Shown here in pieces: positions 52,293-61,734 of a stretch of DNA of 64,000 bases. Each line of letters begins with the position of its first letter. The stretch's first letter is position 1. The notes below the pieces were generated by a model, which was not told the origin of the DNA, searched no databases, and saw nothing but the letters and a program-made list of their open reading frames with translations. A program made the position numbers and the translations under genes. This stretch comes from CAVRGQ01 sp963720785 (GTDB taxonomy: Bacteria > Actinomycetota > Acidimicrobiia > IMCC26256 > DASPTH01), in contig CAVRGQ010000005.1 in NCBI GenBank assembly GCA_963720785.1, positions 62,001 through 126,000 of the forward strand, given 5' to 3'.

Positions 52293-53848
52293 TGCTCGCG
52301 CCCCGCCCAGTAGGGGTCGCGCACCCGGCGCTTCTCGACCTTGCCGTTCGGCAGGCGCGGGATGCGGTCCACGAAGTCGACGGAGCGCGGCAGCTTGAAG
52401 CGCGCGATCCGCGTCGCGCAGTGCGCGATCAACTCCGACTCGGTGACCGCGTCGGGGGTGCATCCCGGTCGCAGCTCGACGACCGCCTTCACCTGCTCGC
52501 CCCACTCGTCGTCGGGCACGCCGATCACCACGGCGTCGGCGACCTGCGGCGCGCTCGACAATGCGGCCTCGACCTCGGCCGGGTAGATGTTCACGCCGCC
52601 CGAGATGATCATGTCGATCCTGCGGTCGCGCAGGAAGAGGTAGCCGTCGTCGTCGAGGTAACCCATGTCGCCGAGCGTGACCATCCGGCCCCGCCGCATG
52701 CGGCTCGTCTTCTCGGCGTCCTTGAAGTACTCGGCGGGCGGCTGCTGCTGCGACTCGATCCAGATGTCGCCCACCTCGCCGGGGGGCAGTTCGTTGCCGC
52801 CGTCGTCGAGGATGTGCACGACGACACCGTGGATCGCCTTGCCGACCGTTCCGGGCCGCTCCAGCCACCGCTTCGGCGTCGCAATGGTCGCCGCGCCCTC
52901 GGTGCCGCCGTAGGTCTCGTAGACGACGGGCCCCCACCAGTCCATGATCTGCTGCTTCACCTCGCGCGGGCACGGCGCACCGGTGTGGAACACGCTGCGC
53001 AGCGACGAGAGGTCGTGGCGCGCCCGCTCGTCGTCGGGGAGCGCGAGCAGACGGTGGAACATCGTGGGCACCATCTGCGTGCTGTCGATGCGGTGGCGCT
53101 CGACGAGTTCGAGGAACGCCTCGGGAGTCCACCGGTCCATCAGCACGACGGTCTTGCCCGCGTGCAACGAGTTGACCGCGCCGACGAACGGGCCCGCGTG
53201 GTAGAGCGGGCCGCACACGAGGTGCGTGCCGCCGTCGACGGGGATGCCGAACCCCTGGCACGTGACCACCGCGACGTCGCCGTACGCGTCGTCGGGATCG
53301 CCCTGGGGTACCGGCCGCCGCACCCCCTTCGGCTTCCCGGTCGTTCCCGACGTGTACATCATCAGGGCGCCGGGCAGTCGGGGCGACGCGGGCCCGTCAC
53401 CCTCGACCTGCAGCTCGGCGTACGGGCGGAAGCCCGCGATCGTCCCGACCGAGAATCGCCGGTCGGCGGGAAAGTCGCACGCCTCGACGGCGGCGCGGCA
53501 CACATCGTCCAGCTCCTCATGGCACACGACGACCGCCGCCTCGCTGTCGGACAGCACGTGCTCGATCTCGGGCGCGGCGAGGTGCGTGTTCACCGGGGTC
53601 ACGTAGACACCGGTCTCCATGGCGGCGAAGAGCACCTCGAAGAAACTCCGGTGGTTCGGCAGGACCATCGCGACGCCGGCCCCCGGTTCGACCCCGAGCC
53701 GGTGGAAGCCGCGCGCGATGGCGCGCGAAGTCGCGAGCAGTTCGCCGTAGGTCGTCGACGTGCCGTCGGCGGCGACGACCGCGACCCGCGCGGGGTCCGC
53801 AGCGCCGATGCGCCAGAAGCCGCCGCGGAATTCAGTGGTGCTGCTCAT
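52283..53848 (-). CDS. Acyl-CoA synthetase (AMP-binding)
   Basis: 521 residues. ATP loop MYTSGTTGKPKGVRRPVPQG near residue 168, GPLYHAGPFVGAVNSLHAGK, YGGTEGAATIATPKRWLERP near 315, hinge LGDMGYLDDDGYLFLRDRRI, GGVNIYPAEVEAALS, and RLPNGKVEKRRVRDPYW with the catalytic Lys. Activates an acid as acyl-CoA. Second gene of the seven-gene operon, 13 nt after the P450, so it may activate a carboxylic acid made by P450-driven oxidation of a terminal methyl, as in steroid side-chain catabolism (inference). Confidence 0.92.
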   Translation of the reverse strand: MSSTTEFRGGFWRIGAADPARVAVVAADGTSTTYGELLATSRAIARGFHRLGVEPGAGVAMVLPNHRSFFEVLFAAMETGVYVTPVNTHLAAPEIEHVLSDSEAAVVVCHEELDDVCRAAVEACDFPADRRFSVGTIAGFRPYAELQVEGDGPASPRLPGALMMYTSGTTGKPKGVRRPVPQGDPDDAYGDVAVVTCQGFGIPVDGGTHLVCGPLYHAGPFVGAVNSLHAGKTVVLMDRWTPEAFLELVERHRIDSTQMVPTMFHRLLALPDDERARHDLSSLRSVFHTGAPCPREVKQQIMDWWGPVVYETYGGTEGAATIATPKRWLERPGTVGKAIHGVVVHILDDGGNELPPGEVGDIWIESQQQPPAEYFKDAEKTSRMRRGRMVTLGDMGYLDDDGYLFLRDRRIDMIISGGVNIYPAEVEAALSSAPQVADAVVIGVPDDEWGEQVKAVVELRPGCTPDAVTESELIAHCATRIARFKLPRSVDFVDRIPRLPNGKVEKRRVRDPYWAGREQAI

Positions 53849-53861
53849 GCGTCGAGATCCC

Positions 53862-55091
53862 TCATGCGCCCCAGGTGAGCGGGAGGTGGTGCGGCGCGCG
53901 CGGGTTCGCGCTGTACACGAGCCGCGCGCCCGGCGCTACCGAGTACTCGGGGATGCGAGCGTGCCAGGCCTCGAGCGCGACGCGCATCTCCATGCGCGCA
54001 AGGTGCGATCCGAGACAGCGGTGGTACCCGCTTGCGAACCCGATGTGCGGGTTCGGCTTGCGCTCGAAGTCGACGATCAGCGGCTCGGGGAACGTCGCAG
54101 GGTCGACGTTCGCGGCGGACCACGAGATGCCGAGCACGGTGCCGGCCGGCACCGCGGTGCCGCTCGGCAGCGTGATGTCGGCGGTCACCAGGCGGTAGCC
54201 GTCGGCGACGGGGGACTCGAAGCGCATCAGCTCCTCGATGGCCGACGGGATGAGCTCCGGATCGGCGACGATCCGGGCGCGCGGCTCGGGATGACGCGCC
54301 AGGTACGACAGGAAGCACGACAGCGACGCGGCGACGGTGTCGAGGCCGGCGATCATGAGCAGCCCGATGATGTCGAGCAGCTCCTCGCGAGTGAGCCGGT
54401 GACCTTCGACCTCGGCGGACTGCAGCCAGCCGATCATGTCGTCGCGCGACGACGCCTCCTGCTCGCGCGCGTCGAGATCGCGGTTGAAGTAGTCGTGGAT
54501 CCAGAGCACACCCTGCATGCGCCGGTTCGCGAGGTCCTCGACCGTCATGTTCTCGATGCCCTCGTCGCTGAGGGTGAGGTCCTTGAAGTGGAGAAAGTCG
54601 GCGAGGTCCTCCATCGGCAGGCCCATGATCGACAGGAACACCGTCGACGGGAGCGGCTCGCACCACGCGCGGTATGCGTCGACCTCTCCGGCGTCGGCGA
54701 AGTCGTCGATCAGGCGGTCGGCGACCGTCCGCACCTGTTCGGCCAACGGCTGGACGCGCTTCGCGGTGAAGACCGGGTCGAGCAGCCGCCGGAACTTGCG
54801 GTGGACCTCGCCGTCGAGCCCGAGCGGGATCGCCGGGCGGTCGCTGCCGAGGAACTTCGACGCCTGCTCGACGTCGGGGTGCTTGTTCACGTAGAGGATG
54901 TCCTCCATCGTGACCAGTTGCACGAACGTGGGCGTGACGTCGCGGACCGGGCAGCGCCCGATCATGTCGACGTACGTCGGTTGCGGTTCCGGACCGAGCC
55001 GCGCCGCGGCGACGTCGGGCTCGGACCACGCCTGCGCCCCGGTGAAGAACATCGCGGTCTGGTCGCCCATGTCCCACTTGATCGTGGCCAC
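53862..55091 (-). CDS. Cytochrome P450
   Basis: 409 residues. I-helix LMIAGLDTVAASLSCFL near residue 250, ExxR in EELMRFESPVADG, heme motif FASGYHRCLGSHLARMEMR near 345 with the proximal Cys. SDRPAIPLGLDGEVHRKFRR is the C-helix heme-propionate region. A paralogue of the P450 at 35295 (shared PMEDL, heme and I-helix blocks). GTG 55091 behind GAGGGGGA. First gene of the operon and directly downstream of the double GntR regulator (93 nt). Electron partner not adjacent. Confidence 0.93.
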   Translation of the reverse strand: MATIKWDMGDQTAMFFTGAQAWSEPDVAAARLGPEPQPTYVDMIGRCPVRDVTPTFVQLVTMEDILYVNKHPDVEQASKFLGSDRPAIPLGLDGEVHRKFRRLLDPVFTAKRVQPLAEQVRTVADRLIDDFADAGEVDAYRAWCEPLPSTVFLSIMGLPMEDLADFLHFKDLTLSDEGIENMTVEDLANRRMQGVLWIHDYFNRDLDAREQEASSRDDMIGWLQSAEVEGHRLTREELLDIIGLLMIAGLDTVAASLSCFLSYLARHPEPRARIVADPELIPSAIEELMRFESPVADGYRLVTADITLPSGTAVPAGTVLGISWSAANVDPATFPEPLIVDFERKPNPHIGFASGYHRCLGSHLARMEMRVALEAWHARIPEYSVAPGARLVYSANPRAPHHLPLTWGA

Positions 55092-55137
55092 ATGTCCCCC
55101 TCGCTCGCCGGCCGGTCGGCCCGTTGAACGCGATATT

Positions 55138-55145
55138 AGTGCACT
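55138..55145. promoter_or_regulatory. AGTGCACT palindrome upstream of the P450 operon
   Basis: Perfect 8-bp palindrome in an AT-rich patch (gatattAGTGCACTgtatt) within the 93-nt gap before the P450 operon. The same octamer occurs at 59312 between two divergent crotonase genes. Candidate operator of the adjacent double GntR protein. Confidence 0.45.
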
Positions 55146-55184
55146 GTATTACGGCGGGCGAGGGGCAGGGTTGGACGAACCGGG

Positions 55185-56599
55185 TTACGGCAGTGCGGCG
55201 CCGATCACGACGAGGTGCCGCGTCATGACCCGCTCGGCCCGATCGGCGTCACCGCGGATCACCGCGTCGACCACGTCGGCGTGGGCCTTGCGCACGCTGC
55301 GGACCGGGGGAATTGCGCTCCGGTCGGGAACCGCATCCCGTTGAGCCGGGAGAGGACGTCGACGAAGAGCTCCAGCGGACGGTTTCCGGTGACCTCCGCC
55401 AGGAGCCGGTGCGCCTCGCGGTGGACGCCGGCGCCGAGCGGCGCGCCCGCCTCCGCCGCGAGGGCGGCGCGCAGCCGCGCCACGTCGTCCTCGGTGCGGC
55501 GCTCCGCGGCCAGCCGCACCGCCGCGCGCTCGAGCACCGAACGCACCTCGAGGATGTCGGCGTTCGTGGCCCCCTGGTAGGCGAGCATGAACTCCACCGC
55601 CAGCAGCACGCCGTCACCGTCGGGCTCGGCGACGACGATACCGCCGTGCGGGCCCGTCTTCGTGCGCACCGCGTCGTGCTGCTCCAGGATGCGGATCGCT
55701 TCGCGCAACGTGGAGCGGCTCACGCCGTAGCCCTCGCGCAGGTCGGTCTCCGACCCGAGCACCGACCCGACCTTCCAACCGCCGCGCTCGATGTCGTCGC
55801 GCATCTCGGCCGCCACCCGCTCCGCGAGCTTGCCCCCGCCGCTCACGGTGACCCGGACCCCTTGCCGACGCGCCTGGATGGGACGGTCGCGCAGCCGGGC
55901 GCGCAGCGCGGCCAGGATCGTCTGCATCCGGGCCTCGGCGGCGTCGGCGTCGCCGCCGGTGATCGCGTCCGCGAGCCGGTGGTAGGCGCGGAGGTGGCGC
56001 AGCGAGTCCTCCTCGGTGACCGGCGGCTCGACGCGCCCACGGGTGCCGCGGATCCGGCTGAGGCCGATCTCGAACACTCCGCTCGTGAGCAGTGTGAGCA
56101 CCGGGTTGCCCGCGACGTCGAGCACGGCGCGCTCGAACTCCTGGAGCGCGTGCTCGTCGGGGACCGCCATCGTGTCGAGGTGGTCGAGCTCCGCCCGTAG
56201 GTGCTCGGCACCGGCGTCGTCGATCCGCTCGGCCGCGAGGCGTGCCGCCGCCCGCTGGAGTGGTTCGCGCGCCTCGAAGATCTCCCCGACCGTCACGCCG
56301 ACGTACGAGAACCAGATCGCCAATGCCATGGAGACGGCACGGCCGTCGGGTTCCGTGACCACCAGGCCGCCGCCCTGGCCGCGCCGGGTCGCCGCGAGAC
56401 CGCTGTGCTCGACCAGCCGCACCGCTTCCCGGAACACCGCGCGGCTGGTGCCGTAGCGGGCGATCAGGTCAGGTTCGGAGCCGATGACGGTGCCGACGGC
56501 CGGCTTCGCGTCGAGGATCTCCCGCTCGATCCGTCGTGCGACCTCACGGGCAAGCTTCGGGCGCCGTCGGTCGAACGGAGCGGGTTCCGCGAGCGCCAT
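55185..56599 (-). CDS. Double GntR/FCD regulator (two FadR-like units in one chain), frameshift near 55312
   Basis: About 471 residues after restoring one base in a CCCCC run. Unit 1: LAREVARRIEREILDAKPAV, IARYGTSRAVFREAVRLVEH (HTH near 55) and FCD from about 95 to 225 (EIFEAREPLQRAAARLAAER). Unit 2: LAERVAAEMRDDIERGGWKV, GYGVSRSTLREAIRILEQHD (HTH near 300) and FCD to the end (ILEVRSVLERAAVRLAAERR, ending GDADRAERVMTRHLVVIGAA). Both halves keep all helices. A covalent pseudo-dimer would fix operator spacing. Upstream of and co-directional with the P450 operon, its likely target. Confidence 0.85.
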
Positions 56600-56651
56600 G
56601 ACCGGATCAACCTATCCGACCGGTCGGCGCCCCTCGCCGACCCTGCCGCGC

Positions 56652-57434
56652 TCAGCGCCAGCGCCACTCCGGCTCGCGCTTCTCGAGGAACGCGCTGCGG
56701 GCCTCGGCCGAGTCCTCGAATCCCATCAGCCGCTGGGTGTAGTCCTGCTCGGTCCGGTAGGCATCCTTGAGCGGGAGGTTCTCGACCCGGTTCATCGACT
56801 CCTTCGCCAGCCGGAGCGCGATGGGACTCTTGGCTGCGAGCACCGCGGCGAGCTCGCGCGCCTCGGCCATGAGTCGATCGGCCGGCACCACGGCGCGCAC
56901 CGCGCCCAGCCGGTGGAGTTCGGAGGCGCTGACCTGCTCGCCGGTGAAGAACATCTCACGCGCCTTGTACCGACCGACGAGCAGCGAGAGCTGCGAGCTC
57001 GCGCCCAGCAGGCCGACGTTGATCTCCGTGGTGCCGAAGGTCGCGTTCTCGGACGCCAGCAGGATGTCGCAACACGCCGCGAACGCCACCCCGGCGCCGA
57101 GCGCGGGACCGTTGATCGCGCCGATCACCGGGACCGCGCAGTCGGTGATCGCCCACATGGCGTCGCGGGCGGTCCGTTGCGGATCGGTCACGTAGACGGG
57201 CGGCACCTGCTCGCTGGGATCGCGCTCCCCCACCGATTTCAGGTCGATGCCGGCCATGAACGCACGCGTCCCCACGGCGGTGAAGATGGCGGCGCGCACC
57301 TCACGGTCGGCGGACAGCGCGGTGAACACGTCGCGGATCTCGAGCAGCGTGCCGGTGCCGATCGCGTTCACCGGTGGCCGGTCGAGCGTGACGGTGGCGA
57401 CGTGGTCGGAGATCTCGACGTTCAGATCGGTCAT
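56652..57434 (-). CDS. Enoyl-CoA hydratase/isomerase family protein
   Basis: 260 residues. HVATVTLDRPPVNAIGTGTL, oxyanion loop VGTRAFMAGIDLKS near 62, NGPALGAGVAFAACCDILLA, and FGTTEINVGLLGASSQLSLL with an acidic residue at the usual hydratase position. Start ATG 57434 overlaps the unknown protein's stop (ATGA) with GAAGGG upstream. Third gene of the leftward crotonase-unknown-crotonase operon. Distinct from the other crotonases in the window by its SERD-rich mid-region. Confidence 0.89.
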   Translation of the reverse strand: MTDLNVEISDHVATVTLDRPPVNAIGTGTLLEIRDVFTALSADREVRAAIFTAVGTRAFMAGIDLKSVGERDPSEQVPPVYVTDPQRTARDAMWAITDCAVPVIGAINGPALGAGVAFAACCDILLASENATFGTTEINVGLLGASSQLSLLVGRYKAREMFFTGEQVSASELHRLGAVRAVVPADRLMAEARELAAVLAAKSPIALRLAKESMNRVENLPLKDAYRTEQDYTQRLMGFEDSAEARSAFLEKREPEWRWR

Positions 57435-58431
57435 GACAGCCCTTCTCTCTCTTCCGTCGGCCGCAGCCGCTCCCTGCGGAACGACGACCAGCCGTGGATG
57501 GGCCAGGCGTCCTGGTCCTCGCCCCACGCCTGCTGCCCGGCGACGGTCCAGTCGATCAGGCTCGTCCAGACGATCCCGTGGACGCCGGGGATCGGCATTG
57601 CCATCCGGCTGAGGGATTCGCCGGTCGCGGTGAACCGCCGGCCGTCGCGGTCCTCGGCCTCGACGGTGATGCGCCTCAGGAACCCGTGTTCGGGATCGCG
57701 CTCGAGCTCGCGCGCGTGCCGTCGACGATCGCGGCGCGGCGCCCGTCCTTCACGAAGTAGCCCGAGTGGACGCGGTCGGCCGACTCACCGCGCGTGTCCT
57801 CGGCCGACAGGGCGAGGAACGCGAGGTCGTCGTTGCAGGCGTTGCAGTAGCCGACCTTGCCGTCCTTCCAGCGCTCCGGCCGGACGGTCCAGGTGCGGTC
57901 GCGGATGGCCAGGCAGTCGACGTCGTACGCGTCGCCGCGCAGGACCACGCGGCCGGTGACGCGGCCGACCTGGTCGAAGTGCGTGGCCGTCGGAGGGTCG
58001 CCGTCGACGCGGCCGACCCACGGGGGCATGACCGCGTCGAAGACGAGATCGACGTCCACGAGGTCGCGGTCCGAGTAGCGCAACTCGTAGCGCGTGAGCG
58101 GTTCGAGCATGCGCACCGACACGCCACTGGGGTACGTGAAGTCGCGGAGATCGCGCTCCGCATCGAGGCGGAGGTTCGAGTAGCACGAGTAGTAGGGAAC
58201 CTCGAGGTGCGAGAAGGTGCAGGCGTCCCACACCCACGCCCCGCCACCCACGGTGCCGATGTTCGGCCGGACCCAGTTGTAGAGCCACCCGCCGAGGCGG
58301 TACTCGGGGACGAACCACCAGAACCACGCCGTCTCGTGGAACCACCGGTCGCCGGTGGGTGCGTGGAAGTCGTCGTCGTCCGCGTCGAGGACGTCGAGCC
58401 GGCTGTCGTCGCTCGAGAGGTTCACGGTCAC
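57431..58431 (-). CDS. Uncharacterised Trp-rich protein, one frameshift near 57712
   Basis: About 333 residues after restoring one base. Start GTG 58431 lies in the crotonase stop (GTGA), and its own stop overlaps the next crotonase ATG. The N-terminal block is striking: TGDRWFHETAWFWWFVPEYR and GGWLYNWVRPNIGT. Later HSGYFVKDGRRAAIVDGTR, then after the break ELERDPEHGFLRRITVEAED, GRRFTATGESLSRM, GIVWTSLIDWTVAGQQAWGE and WPIHGWSSFRRERL. No signal peptide or clear catalytic set. It recalls two-lipocalin AttH/CrtC-like hydratases only loosely. Strict coupling to crotonases suggests a role on the same CoA or terpenoid intermediate. Confidence 0.7.
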
Positions 58432-59291
58432 CAGCCCGTGTAGCGCGGGTCGCGCTTCTCGACGAACGAGCGGATGCCTTCCTTGAAGTCGTCGCTGCGG
58501 ACCGCGAGCTCCTCGTAGATGCCCTCGTTCTGCAGCGCGGTGGCGAGGTCGCAGTCGAGGTTCCGGTGCAGCAGCGTCTTCGCCAGGCCGACGGAGACGG
58601 TCGCGGCATCCGCGAACTCCTCGACGACGGCCTCGACCACGGCGCCGAGCTCGTCGTCGGCGACGCAGTCGCTCACGAGCCCCCACCGGGCGGCGCGCTC
58701 GCCGTCGACGGGCTTCCCGCGCAGGATCATCTCCTTGGCTCGGGCGACGCCGACGAGACGCGGCAGCAGGTACGTGTTCCCACTGTCGGGGGTGAAGCCC
58801 TTAGTGACGAAGGGGACCCAGAACTTGGCCGACGGCGTGGCGATCACGACGTCGGCGCTGAGCGCCAACATGTTCCCGATCCCCGCGGCCCAACCGCGGA
58901 CACCGGCGACCACCGGCACCTGCACGGCGTCGAGCGCACGGATCATCCGGTGCGCGCCGTACGTGAAGGAGCGTTGCAGGTGACCGGTGCGCGGTTTCGC
59001 GCGCGCGCCGCGATCGCCGGCGCCGCCCGACGTGTTCGCCTCGGCGAGGTCGATGCCGGTGCAGAAGTCGTCACCGGTCGCGCCCAGCACGATGACCCGC
59101 GTCGTGTCGTCGCGCCCCGCGGCCTCGACCGCGTCGGCGATCGCGTCGATCATTCCGACCGTGAGCGCGTTCTTGCGACGCGGGTTGTCGAGGGTGATGC
59201 GCAGCACCGGGCCCGCGGTCTCGATGAGCAGATGGGGGCCGTGCGCGGCGCCGGCTGCTGCTGCTCCCGCTTCTCCCTGGGCTCCGGACAC
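58428..59291 (-). CDS. Enoyl-CoA hydratase/isomerase family protein
   Basis: 287 residues from GTG 59291, chosen because GGGGGAG lies just upstream and because the longer start at 59318 would fall inside the GAGTGCACTC palindrome. GPVLRITLDNPRRKNALTVG, oxyanion loop GATGDDFCTGIDLAEANTSG, VRGWAAGIGNMLALSADVVI, and KGFTPDSGNTYLLPRLVGVA where hydratases carry Glu; here Asp-Ser. C-terminal SFVEKRDPRYTGW. First gene of the three-gene operon, divergent from the crotonase at 59355. Confidence 0.87.
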   Translation of the reverse strand: MSGAQGEAGAAAAGAAHGPHLLIETAGPVLRITLDNPRRKNALTVGMIDAIADAVEAAGRDDTTRVIVLGATGDDFCTGIDLAEANTSGGAGDRGARAKPRTGHLQRSFTYGAHRMIRALDAVQVPVVAGVRGWAAGIGNMLALSADVVIATPSAKFWVPFVTKGFTPDSGNTYLLPRLVGVARAKEMILRGKPVDGERAARWGLVSDCVADDELGAVVEAVVEEFADAATVSVGLAKTLLHRNLDCDLATALQNEGIYEELAVRSDDFKEGIRSFVEKRDPRYTGW

Positions 59292-59310
59292 CCGATCACG
59301 CTCCCCCGTA

Positions 59311-59320
59311 GAGTGCACTC
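59311..59320. promoter_or_regulatory. GAGTGCACTC palindrome between divergent crotonases
   Basis: Perfect 10-bp palindrome containing the AGTGCACT octamer of 55138. It lies 20 nt upstream of the leftward GTG (59291) and 34 nt before the rightward ATG (59355). Candidate shared operator. Confidence 0.5.
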
Positions 59321-59354
59321 AACCCGTCCAAACCTAGCCGTGGGAGCGGAATCC

Positions 59355-60110
59355 ATGAGCGTCGTCGAGACCCGGACCCACGACCACATCCTCGTGGTCA
59401 CGCTGAACCGGCCGGAGAAGCGCAACACGCTCACGCCCGAGGTGGACACGCTCCTGCGCGACGCGTTCGAACGGTTCGCGGCCGATCGCGACCTCTGGCT
59501 CGCCGTCGTCGCAGGGAACGGCCCCGACTTCTGCGCCGGCGTGGACCTCGCCGCGGCATCGCCGACGAGCGGACCCCGGACCTGGCCTGCGGGGATAACG
59601 CGCGAGTACCAGTGCTGGAAGCCGATCCTCGCGGCCGTCCAGGGAAACGTCCTCGGGGGCGGCCTCGAGCTCGCGCTGTGCGCCGACCTGCGCGTCGCCG
59701 ACGAGACCGCGCGCTTCGGTTCACCGGAGGTCAGGTGGGGCCTCATGCAGGGCGCGGGCGCCACGCAACGGCTGCCGCGCTTTGTCCCGTTCGGGGTCGC
59801 GTTGGAGATGCTGTTCACCGGCGACCCGATCGACGCGGAACGCGCGGAGAGAATCGGCCTGGTGAACCAGGTCGTGCCGGCCGGCAGCGCACTCGACGCG
59901 ACCTTCGCGCTGGCCGACCGCATCCTTTCGCGCACGCCGCTCGGCGTCCGGCGCGCCAAGGAGGCCGCGTACACCGGCTGGGACCAGACCCTGACCCAGG
60001 GCCTGCGCACCGAGATGCTGCTCAGCCGCACCCTCGCCGGCACCGCCGACCTCGAAGAGGGACAGCGGGCGTTCGCGGATCGGCGCGACCCGCAGTGGCA
60101 GGCGCAGTAG
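59355..60110 (+). CDS. Enoyl-CoA hydratase
   Basis: 251 residues. HILVVTLNRPEKRNTLTPEV, oxyanion loop GNGPDFCAGVDLAAASPTSG, VQGNVLGGGLELALCADLRV, and FGSPEVRWGLMQGAGATQRL with the conserved Glu. Canonical hydratase layout with C-terminal AFADRRDPQWQAQ. GGGAGCGG precedes the ATG. Monocistronic, divergent from the crotonase operon and convergent with the ligase at 60123. Its position opposite two other crotonases shows local gene expansion. Confidence 0.9.
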   Translation: MSVVETRTHDHILVVTLNRPEKRNTLTPEVDTLLRDAFERFAADRDLWLAVVAGNGPDFCAGVDLAAASPTSGPRTWPAGITREYQCWKPILAAVQGNVLGGGLELALCADLRVADETARFGSPEVRWGLMQGAGATQRLPRFVPFGVALEMLFTGDPIDAERAERIGLVNQVVPAGSALDATFALADRILSRTPLGVRRAKEAAYTGWDQTLTQGLRTEMLLSRTLAGTADLEEGQRAFADRRDPQWQAQ

Positions 60111-60122
60111 CGCCCGCCACGG

Positions 60123-61722
60123 TCAGAGGTCGTCGACCAGCGCGCGGATCTCGCGCTTGACCACCTTGCCCATCGCGTTGCGCGGCAGCGCGTCGACGAA
60201 CACGATCCGTTCGGGCACCTTGTAGCGCGCGAGCGATGTCGCGCAGTGCTCGACGAGCGTCGACTCGTCGAGGGCAGCACCCGCGGCCGGCTCGACGACC
60301 GCGACCACGCGTTCACCGAGCCGCTCGTCGGGGATGCCGAGCACCGAGCAGCCCGCGACACCGGCCGCGTCGCCGAGGACACGCTCCACCTCGGCCGGGT
60401 ACACGTTCGCGCCACCGCGCAGGATGAGGTCGTTCTTGCGGTCGGTGACAAATAGGTCGCCGTCGGGCGAGAGCCGACCGAGGTCGCCGGTGTGCAGGAT
60501 GCCGCCGCGCAACGCGTCCGCGGTCGCGTCGCCGCGACGCCAGTAGCCGAGCATCGGCGTGTAGGTGCCCGCGAAGGGGCCCGTGGTCGCAGGCTCGACG
60601 CAGATCTCGCCGATTTCTCCGGCTAGCTCGCGGTCCTGGGGGTCGCGGATCGTGACCCGCACGTGCGGCAGCGCCCGGCCCGCGCTGCCGGGGACCTCGG
60701 GAAGGTTCGGGTCCTCCAGCGTGACCGCGGTCGGCGCCTCGGTGAGGCCGTACCCCGTCGTCATCCGCACGCCGAAGCGTGCACGGTAGAGCGCCGGGAA
60801 GCTCCCGGGGACGGCCGCGCCGCCGACGCCGGGCCGCCGGAGGGTCGCGAGATCTTCCTGACGCACGTCGGGGTGGGTGAGCAGGTCGTGGATCATCGTG
60901 GGCACCGCGGAGAACGTCGTCACGCGGCGCGTCCCGGATCCACGACGCGATGCCCACCGCGTCGACCCGGTCCATCAGGACGCACGGCCGGCCCTGCTGG
61001 AAGGCGACGAGCGGCCCGAGGACGACGAGATTGAGGATCGTGAGCGGCAGGCACACGCCGATGCGCGCCTCCGGGTCGGGGTCGCGGATCGCGGCCACCG
61101 CGCCGGGGAGCAACATGTTGTGCTGGCTGTGCACCACGCCTTTCGGACGGCCGGTCGTGCCGCTCGTGTACGCGATCGCGGCGGGCGCGAACGGGTCGAC
61201 CCCCGGCCGTACCGGTGAGGACGCATCTGCCAGCGCCGCCGCCCACTCCGACGCGGGATCGCCCGGCTCGGCGGCGACGACCGTCCGCAGCGTGGGCAGG
61301 TCGCGGCGCAACCCGTTCACGGTGCCGACCGCGGTGTCGTCGCCGACGAACAGTGACACGGCGCAGTCGTCCAGGAGGTACGCGATCTCGGGCGGCGCCA
61401 GCGCCTTGTTCACGCCCACCCAGATGGCGCCGAGGCGGGCGACGCCGAGGCACGCCATCACGAGCTCGAGGTGATTGCCCATGGATGCCGCGACCCGGTC
61501 GCCCGGGCCGACGCCCCACGCCTGGAGCGCGCCCGCGGCGCGGTCGGCCGCGGCGTCGAGCGCCGCGTAGGTGAGTGACCCTTGCCGCCCGACCAACGCT
61601 TCCTCGTCGGGCGTGCGGAGACCCACGTCGAGCACCGTCGCGACGGAATCCGGCCCGTCGCCCGGCATCCCCGGTCGGTGGGACGGGCGTATCAGGCCGT
61701 CGGCATCAGGCTCCAGGCGCAC
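60123..61722 (-). CDS. Acyl-CoA synthetase (AMP-binding), one frameshift near 60928
   Basis: About 532 residues after removing one base in gcgccgcg. ATP loop AYTSGTTGRPKGVVHSQHNM near residue 188, then TTFSAVPTMIHDLLTHPDVR after the break, TTGYGLTEAPTAVTLEDPNL, hinge HTGDLGRLSPDGDLFVTDRK, GGANVYPAEVERVLGDAAGV, and LPRNAMGKVVKREIRALVDD with the catalytic Lys. Activates an acid for the adjacent kinase and ACAD. Starts 12 nt after the kinase stop; third gene of the leftward operon. Confidence 0.88.
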
Positions 61723-61734
61723 GGCGGACCCCTC

